Positions 18,301 to 27,396 of a stretch of DNA of 64,000 nt are shown here, one piece after another. The position numbers and the translations under genes were made by a program. The notes under the pieces were generated by a model. That model saw only the letters and a list, made by a program, of their open reading frames with translations, had not been told where the DNA came from and did no database searches. How positions within the stretch are numbered: position 1 is the first letter of the stretch; each line of letters begins with the position of its first letter. The stretch lies in contig JAITUC010000038.1 in assembly GCA_031286585.1 (NCBI GenBank), positions 496,001 through 560,000 of the forward strand. Reading direction: 5' to 3'. The stretch comes from Delftia acidovorans. Lineage in GTDB: Bacteria; Pseudomonadota; Gammaproteobacteria; Burkholderiales; Burkholderiaceae_C.

Positions 18301-19829
18301 CCCTGCAGCAGTCCATCGAACCGGAATTGGCCCTGGGCATCGGTGTGGGCCGTGGCCAGCACCGACTCCCCGGTACCTGCCCGCGTGCCGGTGAGCTTGA
18401 TTTCGAGCACGGGGATGGCGGGCTCGCCTGCATCACGCAATCCGTTGGCATTGCGGTCCTCGAAGACCGTGCCGGCAATGCTGGCCTGTGCCTCGCCAGC
18501 GACCAGGCCGATGGTGTAGCGGCCCGTGGTGTTCACGTCGAACAGGTTCAGGTAATAGCTCCAGCTCAGGTCCTCGTTGCGCTGCCTGGAGAGCCAGACG
18601 TTTTCGCCAGGGACGACATAGCCGTCGGAGCGGACCACCTGCCGGGGAAGACGGGTGCCCCTGAAGGGATCGGGCACGCGCGCATAGGCCATGCCATTGG
18701 CCACGGGATTGAACTGCAGGCTGGCGGTGGCACCGGAGGGCAGGAATTGCGCGGATCGGCTTTGATCGCTGACCTCGGTATCCACGCCATCGGATTCATA
18801 GACGCGGTAGACATCTCCATCCAGGGCCAGAAAATCGCGGACCTTGTCGCGTCCAGGAAGATCGACACGCACATCCTGGACCAATTGATGGGTATTGACG
18901 GTCTTGATCATGGACGTCAGAGCACCGCCCAGCGAATCCGCATGGGTGAATCCGGCCGTGAATTCGACAAATTTGCCGGCCAGGCTGGACACCATGTTCC
19001 AGCGCCCATGCATGGACGATCCCGGCGCGATGTCACCAAAGTCGAGCAGCAGGCTTTTGCCTGCTGGCGCATCGTTGACATAGCCGCTCAGAATCTGGAA
19101 ATTGACAAGCAGTCCTTGCCGGTTTTCGACAATGCGGGGCTGGGCGGTATCGATCTTCGTCTTGTACGAAATGCCGCCGCCACTGTTCTTGATGCGCACG
19201 CCCAGCGTGAAGGGGTCGGAAGGCTCGACCTCGGGTGTGAAGGCATCGTCGCCCGGGACCTCGCGGGGCAGGAAGTAGTCAAGCACCAGTTCAGGCTGTG
19301 GCCGCACGACGATGGACTCTGGCGCCACCTCCACGGTGTCGGTCTTGCCATCCAGCGTGTAGGTGACCTTGGCGCCTATGTAGTAGACCGCACCCAGGGG
19401 ATCGCGGCCGCCCGTGCCGGCTGCAGGAATGATCAGCCATCGGACATTGGCGACGGCCTTGGGAGCAAGGGTGCCGCCCTGCAGGGAAGTGATGCCCTCG
19501 ACCCCATCCGTGCGGTAGAAAAAGCGGGCTCCGGAGGCCGCGGAATCCGTGGTGGCGACCACTGTCTGGTTGTTCGCGTCCAGGAACTGCAGCGTGATGC
19601 TGACGTTCTCCAGCTTTTGGTCCGCCAGGCCATTGGTGATCACCATCCTGGCGTCGAACGCCTGGCGCTCCAGCGAGAGTTTTTGCTCTATGACAATCTT
19701 GACTTCGGCACATACCGCATCGGCGGCCTGGGCAAAGGCAATGCCAATGGTTCCCGCAATGGCAAACAACGCACCCACCAATAGCATCAGCCATCTGGGC
19801 GCAATCCTCCCCGAGTCTCTCCACTCCAT
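15330..19829 (-). CDS. Giant surface protein with DUF11/Ig-like modules, choice-of-anchor U-like domain and IPTL-CTERM-like tail
   Basis: 1499 residues, ATG 19827-19829 preceded by GGAGG. Signal peptide near residues 12-34 (LMLLVGALFAIAGTIGIAFAQA). An SdrD B-like module lies near 465-560 (GTVFEDRNANGLRDAGEP). A DUF11-type module follows near 590-690 (ITARNAGPAIAASTVVNVDIP). Residues about 700-880 read like a class I glutamine-amidotransferase-like fold without an obvious catalytic Cys (ALWLHGS, YRGASLVIDGAP, GKGQVLVIGFD). Two Big_1-like modules follow (VAGQEVTFDAPASGASARF, VAGQAVVFALPDSGASAVF). The region near 1340-1450 resembles a choice-of-anchor U domain (HGVFDYELTGCDVGS, YTITDGQLGDDDLQANG). 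The end (VPGLEAAGLALLSALMALG, then RRRR) is a three-part sorting signal. It is the first gene of the RHS-linked run. Function unknown. Confidence 0.7.
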   Translation of the reverse strand: MEWRDSGRIAPRWLMLLVGALFAIAGTIGIAFAQAADAVCAEVKIVIEQKLSLERQAFDARMVITNGLADQKLENVSITLQFLDANNQTVVATTDSAASGARFFYRTDGVEGITSLQGGTLAPKAVANVRWLIIPAAGTGGRDPLGAVYYIGAKVTYTLDGKTDTVEVAPESIVVRPQPELVLDYFLPREVPGDDAFTPEVEPSDPFTLGVRIKNSGGGISYKTKIDTAQPRIVENRQGLLVNFQILSGYVNDAPAGKSLLLDFGDIAPGSSMHGRWNMVSSLAGKFVEFTAGFTHADSLGGALTSMIKTVNTHQLVQDVRVDLPGRDKVRDFLALDGDVYRVYESDGVDTEVSDQSRSAQFLPSGATASLQFNPVANGMAYARVPDPFRGTRLPRQVVRSDGYVVPGENVWLSRQRNEDLSWSYYLNLFDVNTTGRYTIGLVAGEAQASIAGTVFEDRNANGLRDAGEPAIPVLEIKLTGTRAGTGESVLATAHTDAQGQFRFDGLLQGSYALSAAVSEGLVDGAALAGTAGGQPAPGRISGIDLATGTAAAGYLFAKRSAKATGPDPEPEADTGISVTAAPATMSRDGGSTVTITARNAGPAIAASTVVNVDIPQGLEIASQSASAGSYSQGRWTLGDMAKDSAPTLVLQVRPAAGATAKEFLLAARIGAATRDPVTGNNAASTLLRREQEASVAASQTLDQGLRVLAYAACGADTACTDAKRQALQDLLAQADGSVQLAVTPGELRKALRAGDFSALWLHGSVDDLAASQMEEVRAAVYRGASLVIDGAPGALPDTLADVWSGSRSSQPLPAGASVQLGDAALALQGQAWALENAGSSVELAQYGTGQAAALGAMHGKGQVLVIGFDALAQGAVAAPWKDWTKTRLTALVPPVSEPMLAQSAVRVRTSIANRSTQAIALEQAMTLASGMKLRSSSPQAVVDGDQVRWTLEHASQAELRVQAWLNLPGTSLATTVETQLRKSGDKSLVDSWSQPVAVIAEPQAAANTRAAVAALAQATADQQQAVEALLGQARIAMEQHKPAQALSALVQAQPLLTALPSHGTRNVALQSLAQWIGLVAAQWQEEPARDWTLSIVSGDLQSARLEQPFALPLQVRLQTAGGKPVAGQEVTFDAPASGASARFAGGSRQARVLTDAQGLARSPALTATGAAGSFTVSAGVESLPGGVRFTLGNLDGSAPVLRIVKLTGDGQTATVGTAYAAPVRVKVTDVQGAAVAGQAVVFALPDSGASAVFDGGTLAAQVVTDAAGVAVSPALRANGLVGAFEMRVTAAGAGEALLVSLQNQAAPVGGKDVTLPTPSGSGTLKASVTGGGANCRFNPDKTAVRKPEGWLPLFNVLLFPHGVFDYELTGCDVGSTVTVTTEWPNLFGISSYLKYGPTPHSRGRSIWYAPRNLSINGNRISYTITDGQLGDDDLQANGVIKDPGGPVIQSGPLPEDQLTAVPGLEAAGLALLSALMALGACLQHRRRRAARAGSGMDA

Positions 19830-20145
19830 AGCCCCTCCGTCCCCGCTCTATTCATTGGGCCGCGATTGTATGGAAATTCCTCATCCGCATCAAATAATGA
19901 TTTGGGAAAATAATTAGCAAGCCAATTTAAATAAGACTTGTCCTATTTCAAATGACGCAACAAAAAGATTGACATACCCTTTTGCGCTTCAGAGAAAGGG
20001 GGAAATCGGCACATCCCGATATAGCAATGTCGGTTGTCCGGCGATTCACCGGACACCAGCACGTCAGCGGACGCGCCTGCCACCTTCCTGTGCACGACAT
20101 GCCTCACAATGAGGCCTTGTACTCCCGCACAGAACACCACACTTC
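19830..20145. other. Divergent intergenic region between the RHS-linked run and the HtrA-like protease
   Basis: 316 bases separating two divergent genes, so it must hold both promoters. The part from 19860 to 19980 is AT-rich. A TTGACA lies at 19969-19974 on the plus strand, but no good -10 box sits at the right distance, so I do not call a promoter. An inverted repeat (TGTCCGG, 7-base loop, CCGGACA) occupies 20035-20055 in the probable leader of the protease gene. No small ORF or RNA gene is convincing. Confidence 0.45.
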
Positions 20146-21297
<1,152 letters not shown>

Positions 21298-21318
21298 CCC
21301 GGCTCTCGATCCCATGGA

Positions 21319-21344
21319 AAAAGCGCCTGTTCACAGGCGCTTTT
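21319..21344. terminator. Bidirectional rho-independent terminator
   Basis: AAAAGCGCCTG at 21319-21329 pairs with CAGGCGCTTTT at 21334-21344, with a four-base loop. T's follow on the plus strand, and the A's on the other side serve as the T tract for the minus strand. It lies between the convergent protease gene and the aldose-epimerase-like gene and can end both. Confidence 0.9.
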
Positions 21345-21367
21345 TTCGTTCAGGAACGGGTACTGGA

Positions 21368-22270
21368 CTACCGCTTGTGCAAACGCTGCGCTGCGCGCCA
21401 ATGCCCGCCGGGCGCCACATGCACGGGCGCATCGATGGCGGCAGCCTCCACGCATAGCATCTGCCGCCACCCTTGTGGCGGCATGTCGGCCAGGCGGGCA
21501 CACAGCGCGGGACCGGGGTTCCAGACCACGGTCTCGCTCCACGCAGCATCCTGCGAGATGCGCAAGCCTCCGGCAGGAGCAGCCAGTTCCATGGTCTTCC
21601 CGGGCCGAGTGTAGACGCGATCGATCTCCTCGCTAAAGCGCACCTCGCCTTGCTGCGTGGGATGGGTGTCGGCCACGGCATCCCAGTAATGCAGGCCGTC
21701 AAGGCCTTGCAGCCGGCATTGCTCCACGTCCGCCACGCGCAGGTAGCTGTGCAAGGCGGCAGTGAAGGCCAAAGGCGTGTCTCCCCGGTTGTGCACCACC
21801 AGTTCCACGTCAAGCCGACCGGGCAACAGCGTCACATCCAGCCAGGCCTCGAAGAAGTGCGGCCAGACGGCGCGGGTCTGAGGCGTGTCGGCCAGGCGCA
21901 GGCGCAGGAACAGGCCATCGCCTGCCAGTGTCTGTGCCTGCGCGGCCTCGGCCTGCCACGGCAGGGTGCGCGCAAAGCCATGCTTGACCAGCGGACCGCG
22001 TTGGTTGAATTGGGGAAAGCAGACCGGAATGCCACCACGTATGGGGGTGTGGCCGTCATGGGCGGCATGCGGGCTCAGGAACAGTTGCTCCTCGCCCCCC
22101 ACCTGCCAGGACAGCAACTGCGCCCCCTGCAAGGCCACCATGGCGGTATCGCCGCAGGCCAAGCGCAGGCGGATGGCAGGCAGGCCCTGCCATGCTTCAG
22201 CGCAGGCGCCGGGAGCTTGCGCGGCCGAAGGTAAAGCTGCTACCGCGGGAAAGGAAGATGTAACTTTCAT
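21368..22270 (-). CDS. D-hexose-6-phosphate mutarotase (aldose 1-epimerase family, YeaD-like)
   Basis: 300 residues from ATG 22268-22270. It shows the galactose-mutarotase fold of the YeaD branch: GAQLLSWQVGGEEQLFLSP, PIRGGIPVCFPQFN, KHGFARTLPW, FTAALHSYLRVAD and SETVVWNPGP. The family interconverts alpha and beta anomers of hexose 6-phosphates in the cytoplasm. The His in KHGFAR and the His in LHSYLRV are the expected catalytic pair. A short N-terminal stretch (SSFPAVAALPSAAQA) looks like a linker rather than a clear signal peptide. The gene is divergent from the Spherulin-4-like gene, 36 bases away. Confidence 0.85.
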   Translation of the reverse strand: MKVTSSFPAVAALPSAAQAPGACAEAWQGLPAIRLRLACGDTAMVALQGAQLLSWQVGGEEQLFLSPHAAHDGHTPIRGGIPVCFPQFNQRGPLVKHGFARTLPWQAEAAQAQTLAGDGLFLRLRLADTPQTRAVWPHFFEAWLDVTLLPGRLDVELVVHNRGDTPLAFTAALHSYLRVADVEQCRLQGLDGLHYWDAVADTHPTQQGEVRFSEEIDRVYTRPGKTMELAAPAGGLRISQDAAWSETVVWNPGPALCARLADMPPQGWRQMLCVEAAAIDAPVHVAPGGHWRAAQRLHKR

Positions 22271-22306
22271 GCTTGAATATAGCCCTTCCCTGCTCAGCCT
22301 TCTGTC

Positions 22307-23542
22307 ATGCAACGCCCCCCCGCCTCCTCTCCTATTGTCCTGCGATTCGGCATGCTCGCACTGGCCACCTCTTTGGCCTCCTGCGGTGGAGGCGGCAGCG
22401 GTGACAGCAACGCTGGCGGCGGCAATGGCGCTAGCGGTGGTGACGGCGGCACCGGCCAGCCCGCAGTGACCTCGGTGACCGTGCAATGGACGGCCCCTGC
22501 CGCCAGGGATGTGGTGACTGCAGGCTCGGCACTGACCCTGCGCGCAAGTGTTCTGGCCGATGGCGTGAATGCCGCCGATGGAACCTTGGTGAGCTTCAGC
22601 GCAGCCACAGGCGTCAGCACGTCGGCGCTGACCAGCTCCGGCGTGGCAACGGCCTCGCTGACCGGCGCCACGCCGGGCCGCCAGCAGGTGCAGGCCAGCG
22701 CCACCGTGGCAGGCCGCACAGGCAGTGCTTCCCAGACCTTCTATCTGCGCCCTGCGCCAGCGCCGCTGCGGGTGCTGGTGCCCACGTATTTCTATCCTAC
22801 CGGCGCGGGAGCCACGGCCTGGAATGCGCTGACGGCCAGCGCGCAGGCGAATCCGACCGTGCAGATGACGGCCATCCTGAATCCGGCCAACGGCATTTTC
22901 AGTGGCCCGGATGCGAACATCACGCGTGCCGCCACCGCTTTTGCCAACGCGGGCGGCCAGTTGGTGGGCTATGTGAGCTCCAGCTATGGCACGGGCACGC
23001 GATCGCTGGCCAGCATCCAGGCCAATATCGACAACTATTTCACGCACTACGGCGCGGGCTTGGTCAAGGGCTTCTTCATCGACGAGATGGCGGCCACCAC
23101 CAACCGGCTGGACTTCTACCGCACCATCTACCAGTACATCAAGTCCAAGAATCCCAACCTGATCGTGATCGGCAACCCAGGTCTCGTGCCCGTGGCCGGT
23201 TATGCCGATGTGGCCGATGTACTGACCACGTTCGAGGGCAAGGGCTCCACCTATGCCGCCTACGATCCGCGCACGACGAGTTTCGATTGGCTGTACGGGC
23301 TGCCCAACAGCCAACAGGCCTCGCTGGTGCACAACGTGTCGGGCTGCGCGGCCATGCAGACGGCCGTGCAGTCGGCCGCCTCGGCCCGCTACCAGGCGGG
23401 ATGGATCTATGTGACCCAGCTGGAGTTCGAGCCCAGCACCGGCGTGGGCAACCCCTGGGCCGGTCTGCCGAATTACTGGGATGCCTTTGTGCAGACCGTG
23501 CGCGCCACCAATGCCGGGCAGGCCCTGCCCGCCTGCTCGTAA
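22307..23542 (+). CDS. Spherulin-4-like (spherulation-specific family 4) lipoprotein, possible glycosidase
   Basis: 411 residues. A signal peptide ends in a lipobox (ATSLASC, Cys near residue 27), then a Gly/Ser linker. Residues about 50-145 form an Ig-like module (VTVQWTAPAARDVVTAGS). From about 150 on it matches the Spherulin-4 family: VLVPTYFYPTG, AILNPANG, GGQLVGYVSSSYGTG, IQANIDNYF, VKGFFIDEMA. This TIM-barrel group is related to GH114-type polygalactosaminidases, the fold also seen in the hydrolase domain of PelA. The acidic pair in FFIDEM lies where such enzymes keep catalytic acids. I infer a surface-bound enzyme acting on an amino-sugar polymer, but the substrate is not shown. Confidence 0.75.
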   Translation: MQRPPASSPIVLRFGMLALATSLASCGGGGSGDSNAGGGNGASGGDGGTGQPAVTSVTVQWTAPAARDVVTAGSALTLRASVLADGVNAADGTLVSFSAATGVSTSALTSSGVATASLTGATPGRQQVQASATVAGRTGSASQTFYLRPAPAPLRVLVPTYFYPTGAGATAWNALTASAQANPTVQMTAILNPANGIFSGPDANITRAATAFANAGGQLVGYVSSSYGTGTRSLASIQANIDNYFTHYGAGLVKGFFIDEMAATTNRLDFYRTIYQYIKSKNPNLIVIGNPGLVPVAGYADVADVLTTFEGKGSTYAAYDPRTTSFDWLYGLPNSQQASLVHNVSGCAAMQTAVQSAASARYQAGWIYVTQLEFEPSTGVGNPWAGLPNYWDAFVQTVRATNAGQALPACS

Positions 23543-23574
23543 AGAACGCCTGAATCCCTGGCGCTGAATGCAGA

Positions 23575-23603
23575 GCGGGCGCCTGTGAAGCACAGGCGCC
23601 CGC
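23575..23603. terminator. Strong GC hairpin between convergent genes
   Basis: GCGGGCGCCTGTG at 23575-23587 pairs perfectly with CACAGGCGCCCGC at 23591-23603 around a three-base loop. There is no T run on either side, so it is not a classic rho-independent terminator. It lies between the ends of the Spherulin-4-like gene and hisA, so a role in ending transcription or stabilising 3' ends is likely. Confidence 0.6.
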
Positions 23604-23627
23604 GGATGCTGGAAAGGCGCAGGCCGT

Positions 23628-24368
23628 TCAGGCCGTGAGTTCGTCGGCGCGGGCCTGCGCCGCGGCGAAGTCGAGGTCGCCGGAGTAGATGGCACGGCCA
23701 CAGATCACGCCTTCGATGCCTTCGTCCTCGACCTTGCACAGCGCTTCGATGTCGGCCATGCCCGCCAGGCCGCCCGAGGCGATGACGGGAATCTTCAGCG
23801 ATTGCGCGAGATTGACGGTGGCATCGATGTTGATGCCCGTGAGCATGCCGTCGCGGCCGATGTCGGTATAGATGATGGACTCCACGCCCCAGTCCTCGAA
23901 GCGCTTGGCCACCGAGTGCACGTCCTGGCCCGTGAGCTTGCTCCAGCCGTCGATGGCCACCTTGCCGTCCTTGGCGTCCAGGCCCACGATCACATGGCCG
24001 CCGAAGGCGCTGCAGGCGTCCTGCAGAAAGCCCGGGTTCTTCACGGCAGCGGTGCCGATGATCACGTAGCTGATGCCGGCGTCTATGTATTTCTCGATGG
24101 TGTCCAGATCACGGATGCCGCCGCCGAGCTGCACCGGAATCCGGTCGTCCACCTCTTTGAGGATGGCCTTGATGGCCGCCAGATTCTTGGGCTGGCCCGC
24201 AAACGCGCCATTGAGGTCCACCAGGTGCAGGCGGCGCGCGCCGGCGTCAAGCCAGCGGCGGGCGATGATGGCCGGGTCTTCGCCGAACGTGGTCGACTGG
24301 TCCATATCACCCTGGATGAGGCGTACGCAGTGGCCGTCCTTGAGGTCGATGGCAGGAATGAGCAGCAT
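23628..24368 (-). CDS. hisA: ProFAR isomerase (phosphoribosylformimino-AICAR-P isomerase)
   Basis: 246 residues, full length. HisA catalyses the fourth step of histidine synthesis, the Amadori rearrangement of ProFAR to PRFAR. The half-barrel repeats typical of HisA/HisF are clear: IPAIDLKDG with catalytic Asp8, QLGGGIRD, VIIGTAAV, VGLDAKDG, YTDIGRDG and PVIASGGLAG. It lies 60 bases after hisH and is the last gene of the minus-strand his run. Its usual neighbour hisF is absent here and found on the plus strand at 54053. Confidence 0.97.
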   Translation of the reverse strand: MLLIPAIDLKDGHCVRLIQGDMDQSTTFGEDPAIIARRWLDAGARRLHLVDLNGAFAGQPKNLAAIKAILKEVDDRIPVQLGGGIRDLDTIEKYIDAGISYVIIGTAAVKNPGFLQDACSAFGGHVIVGLDAKDGKVAIDGWSKLTGQDVHSVAKRFEDWGVESIIYTDIGRDGMLTGINIDATVNLAQSLKIPVIASGGLAGMADIEALCKVEDEGIEGVICGRAIYSGDLDFAAAQARADELTA

Positions 24369-24428
24369 GATGGTTTGCGAGCAATGAAGGCCTGGATGCA
24401 GCGGCCGGTGCGGGGAGGGAAAGAGGGT

Positions 24429-25097
24429 TCAGGGCTTCCAGCCCAGAAAGTTGCGGAACAAGGCCAGGCCCTGGTCCGCGCTTTTTTCGGGGTGAAACTG
24501 GGTGGCGAAAATATTATCGTGTGCGATGGCGCAGGCAAAGCGCCCGCCGTAGTCGGCCTCTGCAGCGCAATGCTGGGGCTGCTGCACCACGGCATAGAAA
24601 CTGTGCACGAAGTAGTAGAAGCTGTCTTCGGGAATTCCACGCCACAGCGGGTGGGACTGCCCGCCATGGTGCGTCCGGTGCACGCGGTTCCAGCCCATTT
24701 GCGGCACCTTGAAGCGGCTGCCGTCGGCCTGGACGCGGCCCGCCAGATCGAACTTGCGCACATTGCCCGGGATCAGGCCCAGGCCAGGCACATCGCCCTC
24801 GTCGCTGTGGTCCAGCAGCATCTGCATGCCCACGCAGACGCCGAACAGGGGCTTGTTGGCAGCGGCATGCAGCACGGCGTCCTGCAGGCCGGATTCGCGC
24901 AGTTCGCGCATGCAGTCGGGCATGGCGCCCTGGCCCGGCAGCACGACCCGGTTGGCGGCCAGCACCACCTCGGGGTCGGCGGTGACCACGACCTGCCAGC
25001 CGGAGTCGGCGGCGGCCGTGCGCACGGCCTGGGAAACCGAGCGCAGATTGCCCATGCCGTAATCGACGACGGCGACGGTGTTGTCAGTCAAACTCAT
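24429..25097 (-). CDS. hisH: Imidazole glycerol phosphate synthase, glutaminase subunit
   Basis: 222 residues. HisH releases ammonia from glutamine and passes it to HisF, which makes IGP and AICAR. The class I amidotransferase triad is intact: Cys88 (FGVCVGMQ), His202 and Glu204 (QFHPEKS). The oxyanion-side motif is PGQGAMPDC. It follows hisB by about 80 bases and precedes hisA. Its partner hisF is about 29 kb away on the other strand, so the two subunits are now made from separate transcripts. Confidence 0.97.
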   Translation of the reverse strand: MSLTDNTVAVVDYGMGNLRSVSQAVRTAAADSGWQVVVTADPEVVLAANRVVLPGQGAMPDCMRELRESGLQDAVLHAAANKPLFGVCVGMQMLLDHSDEGDVPGLGLIPGNVRKFDLAGRVQADGSRFKVPQMGWNRVHRTHHGGQSHPLWRGIPEDSFYYFVHSFYAVVQQPQHCAAEADYGGRFACAIAHDNIFATQFHPEKSADQGLALFRNFLGWKP

Positions 25098-25178
25098 AGC
25101 GTGTGGCGCGTGTTCGGTCGGATTTTCGGCTGGATTGCCCGGTCAGATCAAGCTCTGGCCGGGGTCAATCGCTTCTCT

Positions 25179-25784
25179 TTACAGAGCGCCCTTGGTCGAG
25201 GGGATGACGCCGGCCATGCGCTCGTCATGCTCCAGCGCAAAGCGCAGGGCGCGTGCGAAGGCCTTGAAGATGGTCTCGCACTGGTGGTGAGCGTTGAAGC
25301 CCTTGAGATTGTCGATGTGCAGGGTCACGCCCGCATGGTTGACGAAGCCCTGGAAGAATTCGTAGACCAGCTGGGTGTCGAGCTGGCCGATGCTGCCTGC
25401 CGTGAATTTCACGTCCATGTGCAGGCCCGGACGGCCCGAGAAATCGATGACCACGCGGCTCAGGGCCTCGTCCAGCGGCACATAGGCATGGCCGTAGCGG
25501 CGAATGCCCTTCTTGTCGCCCACGGCCTTGGCAAAGGCCTGGCCCAGGGTGATGCCGATGTCCTCCACCGTGTGGTGGCCGTCGATGTGCAGGTCGCCCT
25601 CGCAGTCGATATCGAGGTCGATCAGGCCATGGCGCGCGATCTGGTCGAGCATATGATCCAGGAAGCCGATGCCCGAGCGCAGGCTGGCCTTGCCCGTGCC
25701 GTCCAGGTTGATGGCAACCTTGATCCGGGTCTCGGCGGTGTTGCGCTGCACTTCGGCGGTGCGTGCGGGAGCTGCATTGCTCAT
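25179..25784 (-). CDS. hisB: Imidazoleglycerol-phosphate dehydratase
   Basis: 201 residues, the monofunctional form without the histidinol phosphatase domain of enterobacterial HisB. It turns IGP into imidazole acetol phosphate. The metal-binding repeats DGHHTVEDIGI and NAHHQCETIFKA are present, as is GIGFLDHML near the start. The start ATG overlaps the hisC stop (ATGA), so the two are translated together. A separate histidinol-phosphatase gene must lie elsewhere. Confidence 0.97.
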   Translation of the reverse strand: MSNAAPARTAEVQRNTAETRIKVAINLDGTGKASLRSGIGFLDHMLDQIARHGLIDLDIDCEGDLHIDGHHTVEDIGITLGQAFAKAVGDKKGIRRYGHAYVPLDEALSRVVIDFSGRPGLHMDVKFTAGSIGQLDTQLVYEFFQGFVNHAGVTLHIDNLKGFNAHHQCETIFKAFARALRFALEHDERMAGVIPSTKGAL

Positions 25785-26914
25785 AGGGATTCCTTCAGGG
25801 CCGCCAGCATCTGGGCGTTTTCTTCGTGGGTGCCCACGGTCAGTCGCAGGCAGTTGGCCAGCAGCGGGTGCATGGCAGAGACATTCTTCACCAGCACGCC
25901 CCGGGCCTTCATCTCGGCCTGGGCGCGCGCGGCATCGCGCACGCGCAGCAAGACCATGTTGGCCTCGGACGGCCAGATCTTTTCCACGCCCGGCAGAGCC
26001 GCCAGCGCATCGATCAGCGGCTGGCGCTCGGCGCGGATGGCCACGGCCTGCTGTGCATACAGCGCTTCGTGCTCCAGCGCGAAAATGGCCGTCTCGCAGT
26101 TGAGCACGCTGATGTTGTAGGGCGGGCGCACCTTGTCGATCTCGCCGACGATGGCGGCCGGGCCGATCAGGTAGCCCAGGCGCGCGCCTGCCAGGCCGAA
26201 CTTGCTGAGCGTGCGCATCAGCAGCACATGGGCGTTGCGGGCCGGGTCGGCGCGCAGGTTCTCGCTCCAGCTGCGGCGGGCGAAGGGCTGGTAGGCCTCA
26301 TCCATGACGACCAGGCCGCCAATGGCGCCGACCGCGTCGATCACGGCCTGCACATCGGCCTCGGCCCAGAGCGTGGCCGTGGGATTGTTGGGATAGGCGA
26401 TATAGGTGATCGCGGGGCGGTGCTCGGCAATGGCGGCGCGCATGGCGGGCACGTCCAGCTCGAAGTCGGCCGTCAGGTCGACGCCCACAAAGTCCAGGCC
26501 CTGCAGCCTGGCGCTCATGGGGTACATGACGAAGCCCGGCATGGGCGCCAGCATGGTGGCGCGGCCCTCGGCGTGGGGCTGGGCACAGGCCAGGGCCAGC
26601 AGCGTGATGATCTCGTCCGAGCCATTGCCCAGCAGCAGGGCGCTTCCGGCAGGCGCCTGCGCGTAGCGGGCCAGCATGTCCTTGAGCACTTCCTGGCGCT
26701 CGCCAGGGTAGCGGTTGATCTCCAGCCGGCCCAGACGTTCGCCCAGCGCGGCCTGCAACTCAGGGGGCAGGCGGAAGGGGTTCTCCATCGTGTCCATCTT
26801 GAGCAGGCCTTGCGAGGGCTGCACATGGTAGGCATGCATGGAGCGGACATCGGCGCGGATGCGCTCCAGGGCCAGGGCCTGAACCTGCGGAATGGAAGCT
26901 GTCATGGCATGCAC
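25781..26914 (-). CDS. hisC: Histidinol-phosphate aminotransferase
   Basis: 377 residues. A PLP enzyme that moves the amino group from glutamate to imidazole acetol phosphate. Motifs: MENPFRLP, LLLGNGSDEII, YPNNPTATLW, VVMDEAYQPF and the PLP Lys238 in RTLSKFGLAG. A second ATG at residue 4 is possible. It begins 44 bases after the VapC stop, so it is probably in the same transcript as the toxin-antitoxin pair rather than directly behind hisD. Confidence 0.95.
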   Translation of the reverse strand: MHAMTASIPQVQALALERIRADVRSMHAYHVQPSQGLLKMDTMENPFRLPPELQAALGERLGRLEINRYPGERQEVLKDMLARYAQAPAGSALLLGNGSDEIITLLALACAQPHAEGRATMLAPMPGFVMYPMSARLQGLDFVGVDLTADFELDVPAMRAAIAEHRPAITYIAYPNNPTATLWAEADVQAVIDAVGAIGGLVVMDEAYQPFARRSWSENLRADPARNAHVLLMRTLSKFGLAGARLGYLIGPAAIVGEIDKVRPPYNISVLNCETAIFALEHEALYAQQAVAIRAERQPLIDALAALPGVEKIWPSEANMVLLRVRDAARAQAEMKARGVLVKNVSAMHPLLANCLRLTVGTHEENAQMLAALKESL

Positions 26915-26958
26915 ACTTTCACGAAACAGTGGGGGAAGAAATCCATCAGCGAAGCCGC

Positions 26959-27396
26959 TCAGGCCTGCTGCTGCTGCGGCGCCTGGTGCAGCGGGTGCAC
27001 CATGGCGACGCCGCCAAACTGGGCCCCGTGCGGCAGGTGCAGAGTCAGCATCTGCTCGCAGCCGCTGTGCTGGGCGCAGGCCACGGCCAGGCAGTCGCCA
27101 AAGGGCAGTTGGTGGCGCGATTGCACGGCCCAGGCGGTCTCCAGCGTGGCGGCATCGGTCTTCCAGGGCGTCCAGGTCTGGTAGCGGCGGATGGCGGCGC
27201 GCGCATCGCCCTGCGGCAGAGGCTGGGCGGCCGTGGTGACCTGTTCATAGAACTCGCACAGCGACTGGCTGCCGGTGCGCCCGCTGCGCGTGCGCCACAG
27301 CAGGTCCAGCCACTGCAGCACGGCGACATGCAAGGCGCCCTGCCCCGTGTCTTCGGCAGCGACCAGCACGGAGGTATCGACGAAGACGGTGTTCAT
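26959..27396 (-). CDS. vapC: PIN-domain ribonuclease toxin, VapC family
   Basis: 145 residues. VapC toxins are Mg-dependent RNases that cut tRNA or rRNA. The acidic residues of the PIN domain are visible: Asp in VFVDTSVLVAA, Glu in SLCEFYEQV, and Asp in QLPFGDCLAVACA. The Gln-rich end (HQAPQQQQA) is unusual but harmless. The start overlaps the antitoxin stop by four bases (ATGA). It sits inside the histidine gene run, between hisD and hisC. Confidence 0.85.
   Translation of the reverse strand: MNTVFVDTSVLVAAEDTGQGALHVAVLQWLDLLWRTRSGRTGSQSLCEFYEQVTTAAQPLPQGDARAAIRRYQTWTPWKTDAATLETAWAVQSRHQLPFGDCLAVACAQHSGCEQMLTLHLPHGAQFGGVAMVHPLHQAPQQQQA

Noticed and set aside
15027..19784. Plus-strand frames of about 790 and 750 codons opposite the 1499-aa gene
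   Set aside because: Both are antisense shadows. The minus-strand frame has a ribosome site, signal peptide, domains and sorting tail.
19969..19974. TTGACA as a -35 box for the HtrA-like protease
   Set aside because: No acceptable -10 box at 16-18 bases; kept only as a note in the intergenic entry.
22270..23701. Upstream extension of the aldose-epimerase-like frame to 23701
   Set aside because: The extension is antisense to the Spherulin-4-like gene and its sequence is repetitive Gly/Arg/His. The family sequence begins at Met 22268-22270.
23802..26120. 772-codon plus-strand frame across the hisA-hisH-hisB genes
   Set aside because: Shadow of the his genes; no start signal and no domain.
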